A DNA stretch of 56,039 nt from Paeniglutamicibacter psychrophenolicus (GCF_030812255.1 NZ_JAUSSH010000021.1:1-56039), one strand, 5' to 3'; counted from the stretch's first letter, positions 1-8,283 are shown. Notes: generated by a model not told the origin, from the letters alone. Numbers and translations are program-made.

Positions 1-110
1 CCCGGGGGCGGCCCCCCCCCCCGCCCCCCCCCGAACCCCCCCCCCCCCCCCCCCGCACCAACAACCCCGGGGGGGGCCCCCCCCCCGGGGGGGCCCCCCC
101 CCCCCCGCGG
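1..110. other. Low-complexity C/G homopolymer at the window edge
   Basis: The first ~110 bases are almost only runs of C and G, with one short interruption near 57-65. Nothing else in the window looks like this. It most likely reflects poor base calling or assembly at a contig end rather than real chromosomal sequence. No gene can be assigned to it. Confidence 0.7.
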
Positions 111-124
111 GTCTTGGTGTGTAC

Positions 125-180
125 CTTCGCGGGTGCCGGGAATCCCCCGATTCACGTATTCTTTCCCGGCACCCGCGAAG
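125..180. repeat. Perfect 18-bp inverted repeat (hairpin)
   Basis: CTTCGCGGGTGCCGGGAA at 125-142 is exactly mirrored by its reverse complement at 163-180, leaving a 20-base loop. It could be a terminator for a gene lost beyond the contig edge, or a protein-binding palindrome. No T-tract follows on either side, so a simple intrinsic terminator is not assured. Confidence 0.6.
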
Positions 181-318
181 GGAGCATGGCTGGTTCAAGG
201 TCCCGGCGGTCGCCCACCGTGGTGGGGGCGCGGACGGCCAGGGAACGTGCCCGCGGCTAGATGGCGGCCGGCCCGGCCCGGCCACGGGGCCGCAGGCGCC
301 CTCGCTGGCGGGCCGTTC

Positions 319-360
319 GCGGATCGTTGACGGGAACCCCCATAGCCGTCAACGATCCGC
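319..360. repeat. Perfect 15-bp inverted repeat (hairpin)
   Basis: GCGGATCGTTGACGG at 319-333 pairs with its reverse complement at 346-360 across a 12-base loop. It is the second large hairpin in the gene-poor first 560 bases. It lies downstream of the minus-strand gene at 562-1032, so it may help end that transcript. No coding sequence is convincing between 110 and 561. Confidence 0.55.
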
Positions 361-561
361 CGCGCACAACGGGAACGGCCTTGTCGAGCGATGCGAATCC
401 TGCCTGCGCCATGGGCCGTCCCTCCTGCTTGGTGTGCTACCCGTGAGATTACCGAAGCGGCAGGTCAGGCGGGAGAGGAAGGCGGGTTTCGGGGAGGGAA
501 TTCTTGGGACGCCGCCCGGGGTGTTGGGAAAATCGAGACAGTCGCCGCTTCGCGCTTCGGG

Positions 562-1032
562 TTACGGCGCCTCTCCGGTGCGCAGGTCGATGGTGGCGAC
601 ATGGATCCCCCCGACGTAGACGTGCAGGTCCCCGGCGGCCGCCGGGGCCTCTGCGCCAAGGAGGGTGCCGGAGATCTCGAGGCGAAATCCCGGGGCACCG
701 GGCGCCGGGAAATCGAGCATCCGGTACATGCCGTCGCCGGATTCGGCTTCCGGGGCGGGGGACACGGTCAACGTGCCCAGCCGATCCAGGTAGCCCTGGT
801 CGATGCACAGCGTGAGTGGTTCGTTGATTCCTGCGATCGAGCGGATCTCGATGGCCAGCGTGGCGGGGCCGCCGGGAAGGTCGGAGCCGTGGGTGTGCAC
901 GGTGACCGCGTAGCCGCTGCCCCGGCCGGCCCCCATGCCGCCCAGCCCGTCGATCCCGGGCAGCTCCGGATCCAGCGGGGTCGAGTCGGGCAGTTCCGGT
1001 TCCTGCGCCGGAGGTCCGGGGAACGTGTCCAT
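562..1032 (-). CDS. Hypothetical protein, 156 aa
   Basis: I do not recognise this protein. The reading frame is open far upstream, but ATG at 1032 is preceded by GAGGAAG at a proper distance and begins a compositionally sensible protein. The first ~40 residues are rich in Pro, Asp, Glu and Gly and probably disordered. The rest alternates hydrophobic and polar residues (for example LHVYVGGIHVATIDLRTGE near the C-terminus), which suggests a beta-sandwich. It has no signal peptide or membrane segment. It is divergent from the regulator at 1337, with about 300 bp between them. The function is unknown. Confidence 0.6.
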   Translation of the reverse strand: MDTFPGPPAQEPELPDSTPLDPELPGIDGLGGMGAGRGSGYAVTVHTHGSDLPGGPATLAIEIRSIAGINEPLTLCIDQGYLDRLGTLTVSPAPEAESGDGMYRMLDFPAPGAPGFRLEISGTLLGAEAPAAAGDLHVYVGGIHVATIDLRTGEAP

Positions 1033-1218
1033 CGTGCTTCCTCTCGTTCCCGCCCTCGGGGGCTTCGATGCGGTTGGCGGGTGGAATCCCTCCCTGCCAC
1101 CGTCTCGCTCCGTGCCCCGGGCGTCAAGTGCCCGCGACGCCGAAAACTCGGTCCGGATTCCGTCCCGGAGTGCATGGGCCGGCGCGGTTCCGGGGGACGG
1201 AGGGATGGCGGCCTTCCC

Positions 1219-1248
1219 TTTACACGCCGCCTGTGGGTGGTGAATGCT
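1219..1248 (+). promoter_or_regulatory. Candidate promoter of the regulator at 1337
   Basis: TTTACA at 1219-1224 is followed by 18 bases and AATGCT at 1243-1248. The same TTTACAC...ATGCTGT arrangement with the same 18-base spacer precedes the paralogous regulator at 5306. The match lies in otherwise dissimilar DNA, so it is likely functional. The -35 box fits a housekeeping sigma factor; the -10 fit is only fair. A bound regulator is also possible. Confidence 0.5.
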
Positions 1249-1336
1249 GTCCCTAGTGCCGCAACGGCAACAATCCCGCCGGCCACGGACCGAGGCCGCG
1301 GGCCGGAGGGCGAATGCATGAGGGGTGTGAAGGCTT

Positions 1337-2353
1337 GTGGAAGGGATCCGCTTGCGCGTCCAAGACGCCATGCAATCGCACAACGACGGCCTGACGCAGG
1401 CGAAGGTGGCCCGGCAAATCGGCATGAGCCGCGATGCGCTCAGCCGCTCCCTGAGTGGGCAGCGGAACTTCAGCGCCACCGAGCTGGCGAAGCTTTCCAA
1501 GGTGCTCGAGGTGTCGCTGAGCTGGCTGGTCACCGGGGACCCGCGCCCCGAGGGATCCACTGGCCGGGACGGGCAGGGTGCGGGCTGGAAGCACGATTCC
1601 GTGGCGGAGACCGTGGCCTTCCCCGCCGGGGCGTATCGGGAGGTGGGACTCGGCACCGGGACGGTGCCGCAGCTCGAGCCCGGCCTGGACCCCGAGGAGG
1701 GCGCGGCGGAGGTCGCGAGGGTGCTGGATGAGGCCTTGGGCAAGGCCTTCGTGCATGACCTGCCCGCGGCCATCGAACAGGCCTATGAGATCGGGGTGTT
1801 CGTGGCCGCCGAGGGGCCGGCGTTCGACGCCCGGGCCATGCGGACCGACGAGGTCACCTACATCATGGTGCGCGGCACCGGGGCCTGGTACCAGGCGAAC
1901 CTGGTGCTGGCCCGCGAGCTGGGCGCGCTGCTGGGCAGGCGGCACGAAGGCATCGGCATCCGCGCGCAGGCCGAGGACGGCTGGGCCCTCGACTTCGCAC
2001 TGGCGCTGCTGCTGCCCGCCGCGCGGTTGCGGTCGGTCGACTGGAACCGGCAGACCCCGCGCGAGCTGGCCGGGTTCCTGTGGGAATCCGGGGCCTCGGC
2101 CAGGGCGCTGGCGCACCGGCTCGACGCACTGGGCATCGCCCGCGGCCCGGCGCTGGTGCATGCCGACGAGGGAACCTTGCAGCTGCTGGTCTGGCAGGAT
2201 CCCGAGTGCCTGAGCCACCACCGGGCCAGGGCGTACCGGGCCCCGCGGATTCCGGCGGACCTGCTTGGTGCGCACCTCTCCGGCATGCGCCGCGGCGTGG
2301 TGGACGGATCCTCGCTGGCCTGGATGCTTGACACCCCGCTGGAGGAGCTTTGA
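1337..2353 (+). CDS. HTH regulator with degenerate ImmA/IrrE-like domain (copy 1)
   Basis: This 338-aa protein opens with an XRE/lambda-repressor-type helix-turn-helix at about residues 18-66. A linker of ~70 residues follows, then a domain whose core (AYEIGVFV at 150-157, LARELGALL at 191-199) resembles ImmA/IrrE (DUF955) metallopeptidases. Those enzymes carry HExxH in the equivalent helix; here it reads R-E-L-G-A, so both zinc-binding histidines are gone and no protease activity is expected. The conserved C-terminal part (RARAYRAPRIP, SLAWMLDTPL) is nearly identical in the paralogue at 5306-6337. The start is GTG at 1337, matching the paralogue's MEQIRLRV. It probably acts as a DNA-binding sensor; its ligand is unknown. 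Confidence 0.75.
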   Translation: MEGIRLRVQDAMQSHNDGLTQAKVARQIGMSRDALSRSLSGQRNFSATELAKLSKVLEVSLSWLVTGDPRPEGSTGRDGQGAGWKHDSVAETVAFPAGAYREVGLGTGTVPQLEPGLDPEEGAAEVARVLDEALGKAFVHDLPAAIEQAYEIGVFVAAEGPAFDARAMRTDEVTYIMVRGTGAWYQANLVLARELGALLGRRHEGIGIRAQAEDGWALDFALALLLPAARLRSVDWNRQTPRELAGFLWESGASARALAHRLDALGIARGPALVHADEGTLQLLVWQDPECLSHHRARAYRAPRIPADLLGAHLSGMRRGVVDGSSLAWMLDTPLEEL

Positions 2354-2695
2354 GGGTGGAACGGCCACCAGGCCCGGCCACCGGTGGCCACTGACTGCTG
2401 CCACGTTGTTCGACGGGCCCTGCCCCGGATCGAGGCAGCCTCGGTGTCGCCGGCGTCGCACCGGAGACGCCGGTTTGGCCGCAGAATTCCAGCTACGCGT
2501 TGCCAGAAGGTTGGAAAGCGGCGGCGCGCGCAGTAGCGTGGCTAGCACGGATACGGGCGTGCAATGAGCACGGACATCGGGCGGAGCCGGTTTCGCACCC
2601 GGGCACGTAGCGCGGCGTCGAGCCACGTTCGGTCAACCGCATGTGAAGCAGAAGTGACACCGGCCCGCATCAACCCATCGGGAGGGAAACACACC

Positions 2696-2962
2696 ATGCC
2701 AAAGGACAAGACTCCGCAGATCAAGGACGACGAACTTTACGAGAAGCTGCGCGATGAGGGAAACTCCAAGCAGAAGTCCGCGCGGATCGCCAATGCAGCC
2801 GCCAAGGAAGGCCGCTCGGTGGTGGGAGCCCGCGGGGGAAAATCCGGTGGCTACGAGGACTGGACCGTTCCCGAACTCAAGGAACGGGCCAAGGAAATCG
2901 GGTTGCACGGATATTCGAAGCAGACAAAGGACCAGCTGATCGAGTCCCTGCGCAACTCGTGA
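2696..2962 (+). CDS. Small Rho-N/SAP-like protein (DUF7218 type)
   Basis: The protein has 88 aa and starts at ATG 2696, just after GGAGGGAA; upstream in-frame codons lack such a site. The N-terminal half (ELYEKLRDEGNSKQKSARIA) is the highly charged helical segment typical of a small actinobacterial family. The C-terminal ~40 residues (WTVPELKERAKEIGLHGYSK...LIESLR) form a Rho termination factor N-terminal or SAP-like helix-extended-helix fold that usually binds nucleic acid. Family members are often labelled plasmid stabilization proteins without proof. The stop is 26 bp before the next start, so the two genes are probably co-transcribed. Confidence 0.8.
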   Translation: MPKDKTPQIKDDELYEKLRDEGNSKQKSARIANAAAKEGRSVVGARGGKSGGYEDWTVPELKERAKEIGLHGYSKQTKDQLIESLRNS

Positions 2963-2988
2963 CGGCCCACCCCGGAAGGGAGAACCAC

Positions 2989-3225
2989 ATGGCACACACC
3001 AATTCCGGGCAGGAATCCGCGGCGGTGCCTCCGGAGAAACCCGCAGGGCATGAGACGCTGGATAGTTTCGATCCGTTGCGCGACGCGGAGACCCTGCTCA
3101 CCGACGAGGACACGCAGGCCGCCGCCGACCACGTCCCCCAGGAACCCGCTGTGGAAGAATCCGCCGGTCAGGACTCTGCCTCGACGAGTGGCACAGAGGA
3201 TGGGCGGCGCCAAGACCGCGGATGA
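2989..3225 (+). CDS. Small acidic hypothetical protein, 78 aa
   Basis: ATG at 2989 follows GGAAGGGA and lies 26 bp after the preceding gene, so it is probably the second gene of a two-gene unit. The protein is very acidic and rich in Glu, Asp, Ala and Ser, with no membrane segment or cysteine. It is likely disordered. Its composition resembles the acidic protein at 39411-39773, but no alignable motif was seen. A GTG at 2959 overlapping the upstream stop is an alternative start. The function is unknown. Confidence 0.55.
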   Translation: MAHTNSGQESAAVPPEKPAGHETLDSFDPLRDAETLLTDEDTQAAADHVPQEPAVEESAGQDSASTSGTEDGRRQDRG

Positions 3226-3505
3226 ACGAGGGGCCCGGCAGCAGCTGCCGTTGCATCGGCGACGGTGCACGTCGGATCCACACGCCGCCGAATAGCCGGA
3301 GCCGCGATCCCGGGAATCATGCTTCTGCCAGCGGGGCAGGGACACGGAATTCAGTCCTGTCCAGGTCCCAGCCAAAATGGTATGCAGTGGGCTTGCAGGC
3401 CATGGCGAACACCTGAAAATCGGACCGATGGCTTCTCATCGTTGTCCGTGGAACCGGGCAATCGCGCATTGAAGGTCGGGCGAGCAACCGTCCGGCGACC
3501 GGCTG

Positions 3506-4588
3506 TCATTCAACCAGGAGGGCCGCGGCATTGGTGACGACGCCCAACAGACCGCCGAAGGCGAGGCTTTCGCGCTGAAGCCGCGCACCATTGCCATCGG
3601 CGAGCATGCGACTGAGCGCCGCTTCCACTTCCTCCTTGTCTCCGCTTTCCTCCAGGGCATCGCCAATGCGCCGCAACAGGGCACCAACCATGCGTTCGGG
3701 GGATACCGACCGTCCGGTCTCGGGATCCAGCTGGTTTCCGTCCAGGCCATGTTTGGCTGCCTGCCAGGTGGCGAGGTCGAGCAATTCACTGCGCAACCCG
3801 GATTCGGGCAGAGGCTGGTGGACAGATGTTTCAACCAGTGCCCTGATGGCCAAGGCCAGCGCCACCGAATCCGCGGCCCGAAGCTGCGCATCGGCGACAC
3901 GGATCTCGACGGTTGGATAGTTGTGGGACAAGCGCGCCGCCCAGCCGATGTGGCCGGCATCCAGGACCACGTCGGAACCCAGGACCTGGGAGAGGAACTT
4001 GTAGTAGTCCTCGGGACCGGCAAAGTAAGGCTGGATTCCCTGGACGGACCACATCCTGTAGTGGATGCTGCGCCACGAGGCAAATCCTGTGTCCATGCCC
4101 CGCCAATACGGCGAATTCGCGCCGATCGCCACCAGAATGGGCAGCCATCTGCGCAACCCGTTCAACGCAAGGATCCCGGCTTCCGAGTCCGTGATAGCGA
4201 CATGCACGTGCATTCCCGAGACGTATTGCTGGCTGCTGATCCCCGGCAGGTAGCGGTGTATTTTCCGATATCGCTCAACCGGGGCGATGGTTGCCGAGCC
4301 TTCGGACATCAAGGGAGCAGCGCCCATCGAAACCGCCACCAGGTTGCTGGCTGACGCGGTGGTCGCCAGGTTTTGGCGAAACCGACGCAACGAAGCCAGC
4401 GCTTCGTGGGATGCGGAACAAACGGGTGTTGCCATTTCCACTTGGCAGTCCAGCAACTCGTGTTGTGATTCGCTGGCCCCCGCCCGGATCGACATCAGGC
4501 GCTTTCGGGTGCCCTCATCGGGAACGGCAGGGAGCCCCGAGGCTGGGTCCAACAGGAAGAATTCCTCTTCAATGCCAAAGGTGCTCAT
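3506..4588 (-). CDS. YbdK-type carboxylate-amine ligase (glutamate-cysteine ligase family 2), copy 1
   Basis: The start at 4588 gives MSTFGIEEEFFLLDP, the expected N-terminus of the GCS2/YbdK family, in which the acidic cluster contributes to metal-ATP binding. The length of 360 aa is typical. Family signatures present include HVHVAI around residue 125, the NSPYWRG motif and VEIRVADAQL. Such enzymes join an amine to a carboxylate using ATP; E. coli YbdK has weak gamma-glutamylcysteine ligase activity. Whether this copy makes a thiol is not known, because actinobacteria mainly use mycothiol. AAAGG precedes the start weakly. A second copy lies at 26327-27451. Confidence 0.85.
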   Translation of the reverse strand: MSTFGIEEEFFLLDPASGLPAVPDEGTRKRLMSIRAGASESQHELLDCQVEMATPVCSASHEALASLRRFRQNLATTASASNLVAVSMGAAPLMSEGSATIAPVERYRKIHRYLPGISSQQYVSGMHVHVAITDSEAGILALNGLRRWLPILVAIGANSPYWRGMDTGFASWRSIHYRMWSVQGIQPYFAGPEDYYKFLSQVLGSDVVLDAGHIGWAARLSHNYPTVEIRVADAQLRAADSVALALAIRALVETSVHQPLPESGLRSELLDLATWQAAKHGLDGNQLDPETGRSVSPERMVGALLRRIGDALEESGDKEEVEAALSRMLADGNGARLQRESLAFGGLLGVVTNAAALLVE

Positions 4589-4807
4589 GACCTGTGCCTT
4601 TCTGTAAAACGAAGCGTGAACCCGCGGCTCCGTCCGCATATGTGTGGCGAAGAAGTCGGCGGGAAGCCGGGGGTCTGCGTGTTCGCCGCAGCGCAATGCT
4701 CCGTCGCCCCGTCGCCTCGGTGGCGCATGTCTATTGGCTCGGGGGGACCCTGCGACCGAACGTCCATGGCGGCGGCCACCGTGGATCCAGGACATGCGCC
4801 ACGTCGA

Positions 4808-4912
4808 TCAGTGGCATCCGTGCGCTGACAGGTGCCGTTGTCCCGCACGCGGCGCCCGGAGTTCCCTACCCACCCGGAGGCCGAAGTGGTCATGATGGGA
4901 AAGGTGGTTCAT
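4808..4912 (-). CDS. Possible 34-aa His-rich leader peptide upstream of the YbdK gene
   Basis: ATG at 4912 is preceded by GGAGGAG at an ideal distance, one of the strongest ribosome-binding sites in this region. The predicted peptide begins MNHLSHHDHF, ends with a Cys-His pair and contains seven histidines. It ends 220 bp before the ligase gene on the same strand. It could be a regulatory leader or a small metal-binding peptide. Chance is also possible because it is short. The rest of 4589-5194 holds no convincing gene. Confidence 0.35.
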   Translation of the reverse strand: MNHLSHHDHFGLRVGRELRAPRAGQRHLSAHGCH

Positions 4913-5194
4913 GTTGTTCTCCTCCGTCGGGATCGTCCGCGTCAAAATGGCAACGCTGGCTGGGGCAGCAGCGCACCGGCATGTTGCTACTGTGCCGCGT
5001 CCGGAATGAACCGTCAAGGATTCCAACACCGTTGTCCCCAGAGCATTGGCCGGGACGACCCATGAAGTCCCGAGCTCCCGCCGACGACGGGCACCGATCG
5101 CCGGGGCCCGGAGCGGCAGGCGATCGGGCCCCGGCCCATCGACAGGTTCCGGTACTCCGGTTGCGGGCGTAAAGTCGCAAAAGCGACATGTGCC

Positions 5195-5224
5195 TTTACA
5201 CGGAGGGCCCAATGCGGCGATGCT
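5195..5224 (+). promoter_or_regulatory. Candidate promoter of the regulator at 5306
   Basis: TTTACA at 5195-5200, an 18-base spacer and GATGCT at 5219-5224 copy the arrangement before the paralogue at 1337. The distance to the start codon is also similar (81 versus 88 bases). A short palindrome, TCGCaaaaGCGA at 5175-5186, lies just upstream and is not shared; it could be an operator. Confidence 0.5.
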
Positions 5225-5305
5225 GTGCATGACATGTGAGCGGCGCGTACGCCAACGTGCGCCGTTCCGCCGGGAAATCATCCAAAAGCGGGGAAGGCAG
5301 GGCAG

Positions 5306-6337
5306 ATGGAACAAATACGGTTGCGGGTCATGGATGCGATCAGGTCGAACGACGGGGGATTGAACCAGGCAGCGATTGCCCGTCAGGTCGCCATGACGCA
5401 GGATGGCCTGAGTCGGTCCTTGAGTGGACAGCGGAATTTCAGTGCCAGCGAGCTGGCCGCGTTGGCAAAGATCCTGCGGGTTTCCTTGCAATGGCTGGTG
5501 ACAGGCGACCCGCGAAGCACCGGGCATGAACCGGCGGACTGGGACCGCGGGAGTCCGCCCATTGGCACGGAACGGCCGGACCGGGTGGCGGAGACCGTGG
5601 CGTTTCCGGCCGGGGCCTATCGGGAAGTTGGCATGTCCACCCGATCGGTGCCCGCCATTGCACCGGGAACGCCTCCGGACGCGGCCGCAGCCGAGGCAGC
5701 TGTCGGGCTTGAAGCGAATTCGCCGGACCCATTTATTTACGATCTTCCCGCTGCAATCGAGCACACCTACGGCATCGGGGTGTTCGTGGTGGGCGAGGGA
5801 CCTGCATTCGATGCCCGCGCCATGGCCATCAGCAAGGTGACATATGTGGTGGTGCGCGGCACAGGTGCGTGGTACCAGGCCAATCTGGTGCTGGCGCGTG
5901 AACTGGGAGAACTTGTCCAGGGCCGGCAACCGAGCATTGGACGCCGCAGGACCTCGTCAGACAGCTGGTCCACCGACTTTGCCTATTCCCTCCTGCTGCC
6001 CGAAGCGGTGCTGCGCTCCATCAACTGGAACAGGCAGACGCCCCGGGAGCTGGCTGACTTCTTGTGGGAGGCAGGTGTCTCGGCCAAGGGGCTGACCCAT
6101 CGGCTCAAATCCCTGGACATCCAGCCAGGACCGGCCTTGGTGCATGCGGACGAGGGGACCTTGCAATTGCTGGTTTGGCAGAACCCCGAATGCCTCAGCC
6201 ATCCCCGGGCCCGGGCTTACCGGGCCCCGCGCATCCCCTACAACCTGTTCAACGCGCATCTCAAGGGCATGCGCGAGGGCCGGGTGGATGGCACTTCCTT
6301 GGCTTGGATGCTGGACACGCCGCTGTCGGAACTCTAG
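5306..6337 (+). CDS. HTH regulator with degenerate ImmA/IrrE-like domain (copy 2)
   Basis: This 343-aa paralogue of the protein at 1337-2353 is collinear over its full length. The HTH (about 18-66) contains SLSGQRNFSA, identical in both copies. The degenerate metallopeptidase helix reads LARELGELV at 196-204, again without the HExxH histidines. The regions WNRQTPRELA, ALVHADEGTLQLLVWQ and YRAPRIP are shared almost unchanged, so the C-terminal half is under constraint despite lacking catalytic residues. The linker differs and has one ~5-residue insertion. ATG follows GGGGAAGG. It ends near two hairpins. The family is probably a signal-sensing repressor or activator; the ligand is unknown. Confidence 0.75.
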   Translation: MEQIRLRVMDAIRSNDGGLNQAAIARQVAMTQDGLSRSLSGQRNFSASELAALAKILRVSLQWLVTGDPRSTGHEPADWDRGSPPIGTERPDRVAETVAFPAGAYREVGMSTRSVPAIAPGTPPDAAAAEAAVGLEANSPDPFIYDLPAAIEHTYGIGVFVVGEGPAFDARAMAISKVTYVVVRGTGAWYQANLVLARELGELVQGRQPSIGRRRTSSDSWSTDFAYSLLLPEAVLRSINWNRQTPRELADFLWEAGVSAKGLTHRLKSLDIQPGPALVHADEGTLQLLVWQNPECLSHPRARAYRAPRIPYNLFNAHLKGMREGRVDGTSLAWMLDTPLSEL

Positions 6338-6465
6338 GCACGTGCATCGGGTGGCCCTGGTGGCTTGATGCTTCCGGCCTTGCCTGGCGTTGTGTGATTC
6401 GAACAGCGGCAGATCCAGTCTTCAACGGGCGTAGCTCCGGGCCAACCAACCCGATATGGCACCTG

Positions 6466-6496
6466 GCCCTCGGAACCGTGACCCGGTTCCGAGGGC
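6466..6496 (+). terminator. Hairpin terminator after the regulator
   Basis: A perfect 12-bp stem (GCCCTCGGAACC and its complement) with a 7-base loop lies ~130 bp after the stop at 6337. No T-tract follows, so it may act together with the hairpin at 6551-6588. Confidence 0.55.
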
Positions 6497-6550
6497 ACCC
6501 GAATCGGGCAGGATCGATGCCGCGGATGGAACACGTTCCGTGTCCGGGCG

Positions 6551-6588
6551 AAAAGAGGAGCCGGCCCGTCATCGAGCCGGCTCCTTTT
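6551..6588. terminator. Bidirectional terminator
   Basis: GGAGCCGGC at 6557-6565 pairs with 6576-6584. AAAA precedes the left arm and TTTT follows the right arm, so the hairpin has a U-tract on either strand. It sits between the convergent genes ending at 6337 (+) and 6602 (-). Confidence 0.75.
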
Positions 6589-6601
6589 CCACGCGCCGGG
6601 C

Positions 6602-6787
6602 CTACTCGCGGTTGATGTCCTTGACTTCATCCTTGGCGCGTTCGCCGGCCTGCTTTGCCTTGGCCACGGTCTGGTCCTTCAGACCCTCGGCCTGCAACGT
6701 TTCGTTGTCGGTCGCGTCACCGGTCTTTTCCTTGATCTTGCCGGCAGTTTCCTGGGTCTTGTTGCTGATCTTGTCGCCGAGTCCCAT
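6602..6787 (-). CDS. CsbD-family stress protein
   Basis: The protein has 61 aa and starts MGLGDKISNKTQETAGK, with repeated Lys/Glu/Ala heptads, the hallmark of the CsbD family of small soluble stress proteins. AGGAGGAACC precedes the ATG at a good distance. CsbD of Bacillus belongs to the SigB general stress regulon; the biochemical role is unknown. Here it lies downstream of a membrane protein gene with a hairpin between them, and ends at a bidirectional terminator. Stress induction is likely, but no specific promoter was identified. Confidence 0.9.
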   Translation of the reverse strand: MGLGDKISNKTQETAGKIKEKTGDATDNETLQAEGLKDQTVAKAKQAGERAKDEVKDINRE

Positions 6788-6930
6788 GGGGGTTCCTCCT
6801 TGCTGTGCTTCTACGATGGATTGCCGCGCCGGTTGATGCGTGCGCCCGTAAGGTCCCGCATATTCCGGGTTCATTGGTGGGGGTCTCGTGTCTCTCCCTT
6901 CGTGGCGTGGGGTCGGGAAGCTTGAGGGCC

Positions 6931-6948
6931 GGAGCCGGATTCGGCTCC
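6931..6948 (-). terminator. Short hairpin terminator
   Basis: GGAGCCG/CGGCTCC forms a 7-bp stem with a four-base loop immediately after the membrane protein gene ending at 6955 on the minus strand. It probably separates that gene from csbD. Confidence 0.45.
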
Positions 6949-6954
6949 GAGGGG

Positions 6955-7545
6955 CTAGATGCTTCTGTCGATGCGGCGGTGGTATCGCATACCGGCATGA
7001 CCGCCCAGGACCGCGGCAACCAACGGGATTACCAAGGCAATGACGAGCACTATCCAGCCCAACAACCCCATGTTCCATTGTTGCGGAACCAATGGGCTGC
7101 CGTTGAGCTGGCGCCATGCGTCGAAGTTGATGTCTGGAACCATGGTCAGGGCAGCCACAACGATTGCGGCAACTATCGCCCAGACCCACACTGCCACGCC
7201 CTGACGGCCACCATGGAAGCGGGCCATGCGACCTGCCACGTAACCGCCGCAGAAGTAGGCGATTAGCAGCACCAGGACCAAGGCTGCAGCGGAAATCCAC
7301 GCTGCCGTGTCCGGGTTGCGTGCCATGTTCTCGGCGGCGGACCCCAAGTTGGTCTTGGTGGCAAATCCGACGCCGGCGCCAAACGCGGTGAGAAGTGCGG
7401 TGAGCAGCACGCTCATCCCCATGGCAACGACCCAGCCGAAGAACGTGCTTCCGACCTTGACGCCGCCGAATTCCCGGCTCTCGCGGGAGAGTCGTTCATG
7501 GCTGCGGTAATCGGCCGTGCTTGATCCGGAATCTGTGGTTTCCAA
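6955..7545 (-). CDS. Four-TM membrane protein, uncharacterized
   Basis: The protein has ~196 aa with about four hydrophobic segments (roughly residues 35-60, 80-102, 115-135 and 158-180) and a short charged N-terminus. A glycine-rich FCGGYVAGRMARFHGG segment follows the second helix and resembles YrzE/TIGR04086-like small membrane proteins, but I cannot name the family with certainty. TTG at 7545 is chosen as start because GAAAGAGG lies seven bases upstream; a GTG at 7596 would add 17 residues. It sits among stress genes (csbD downstream, PRC-barrel genes upstream). Confidence 0.65.
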   Translation of the reverse strand: METTDSGSSTADYRSHERLSRESREFGGVKVGSTFFGWVVAMGMSVLLTALLTAFGAGVGFATKTNLGSAAENMARNPDTAAWISAAALVLVLLIAYFCGGYVAGRMARFHGGRQGVAVWVWAIVAAIVVAALTMVPDINFDAWRQLNGSPLVPQQWNMGLLGWIVLVIALVIPLVAAVLGGHAGMRYHRRIDRSI

Positions 7546-7623
7546 CGAACAACCTCTTTCAAAATTGAAAACGGACAGTGGCTTGTGGCGGCGCACCCGC
7601 CCTTTGCTGCGGCGGCCGCGTTC

Positions 7624-8283
7624 TTAGGGGTCCATCCGGTGCAGGGGGCCGGGGCCCTTCGCCTCGGGTCCCTCTTCGGTCGCCGTGCGCGGTCCCTCTG
7701 CCAATTGCTGTTCTTCACCTCTGGCCTTCGCGTTCCGGGCCTTGTCTTCGGCTGGTTGAAGGTCTGCGTCACCGGGTGAACCGGGATCTGACGTGGGGCC
7801 GGGGCCGGGCACGGATTCCTCGCGGCGGGCCGAAGCTGCGGCATCGTGCCGGCGAATGCGGGAGGTCCTTGGCACTTGGCTATCACGAACCGGATCCGGG
7901 TGCCCTGCCGGGTTCCGCCGATCCGACACTGATTCCTCGGGGTCCGGAATGCGCGACTGGCCAAGGCCTGCCTGCGAGTAGTAGTCAAAAAGCCGGTCTT
8001 CGTCGTCGGGGCTGAGATGGCCACTTGGGTCGATCTCGGGAGCGTCCTTGACAAAGTGCTTGGTGAATTTCACGTACAGATTGCCCTTGGTGATTTCCGC
8101 ATCCGAGAGCGGTACGAAGTTCTCCTTGGAGCCGAACAGCCCGGTGTTGACGGTGGCAAAGTGCGGCAGATCGGTTCCATCATCCAGGTAGATCTGACCG
8201 AGCGTGCCAATCTTCTCTCCGTCGGAACCAAACACGCTCGTCTTGGATTCCAGCAAGGGCTTGAAGTCTTCGTAGTTCAACAT
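7624..8283 (-). CDS. PRC-barrel domain protein, copy 1 (long C-terminal tail)
   Basis: MLNYEDFKPLLESKTSVFGSDGEKIGTLGQIYLDD opens a PRC-barrel fold covering about residues 1-85, as in photosynthetic-reaction-centre H subunits and RimM. The remaining ~130 residues are charged, rich in Pro, Glu and Arg, and probably disordered. AAGGAAAGG precedes the ATG at 8283. An in-frame ATG at 8442, itself preceded by GGAAGGAGGCC, would add 53 residues. A paralogue lacking the tail lies at 8856-9191. Related actinobacterial proteins are stress-associated, with no defined biochemical role. Confidence 0.75.
   Translation of the reverse strand: MLNYEDFKPLLESKTSVFGSDGEKIGTLGQIYLDDGTDLPHFATVNTGLFGSKENFVPLSDAEITKGNLYVKFTKHFVKDAPEIDPSGHLSPDDEDRLFDYYSQAGLGQSRIPDPEESVSDRRNPAGHPDPVRDSQVPRTSRIRRHDAAASARREESVPGPGPTSDPGSPGDADLQPAEDKARNAKARGEEQQLAEGPRTATEEGPEAKGPGPLHRMDP

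Noticed and set aside
125-360. Two palindromes as a CRISPR or replication origin
   Set aside because: They have different sequences, only one copy each, and no DnaA-box-like or spacer-repeat pattern.
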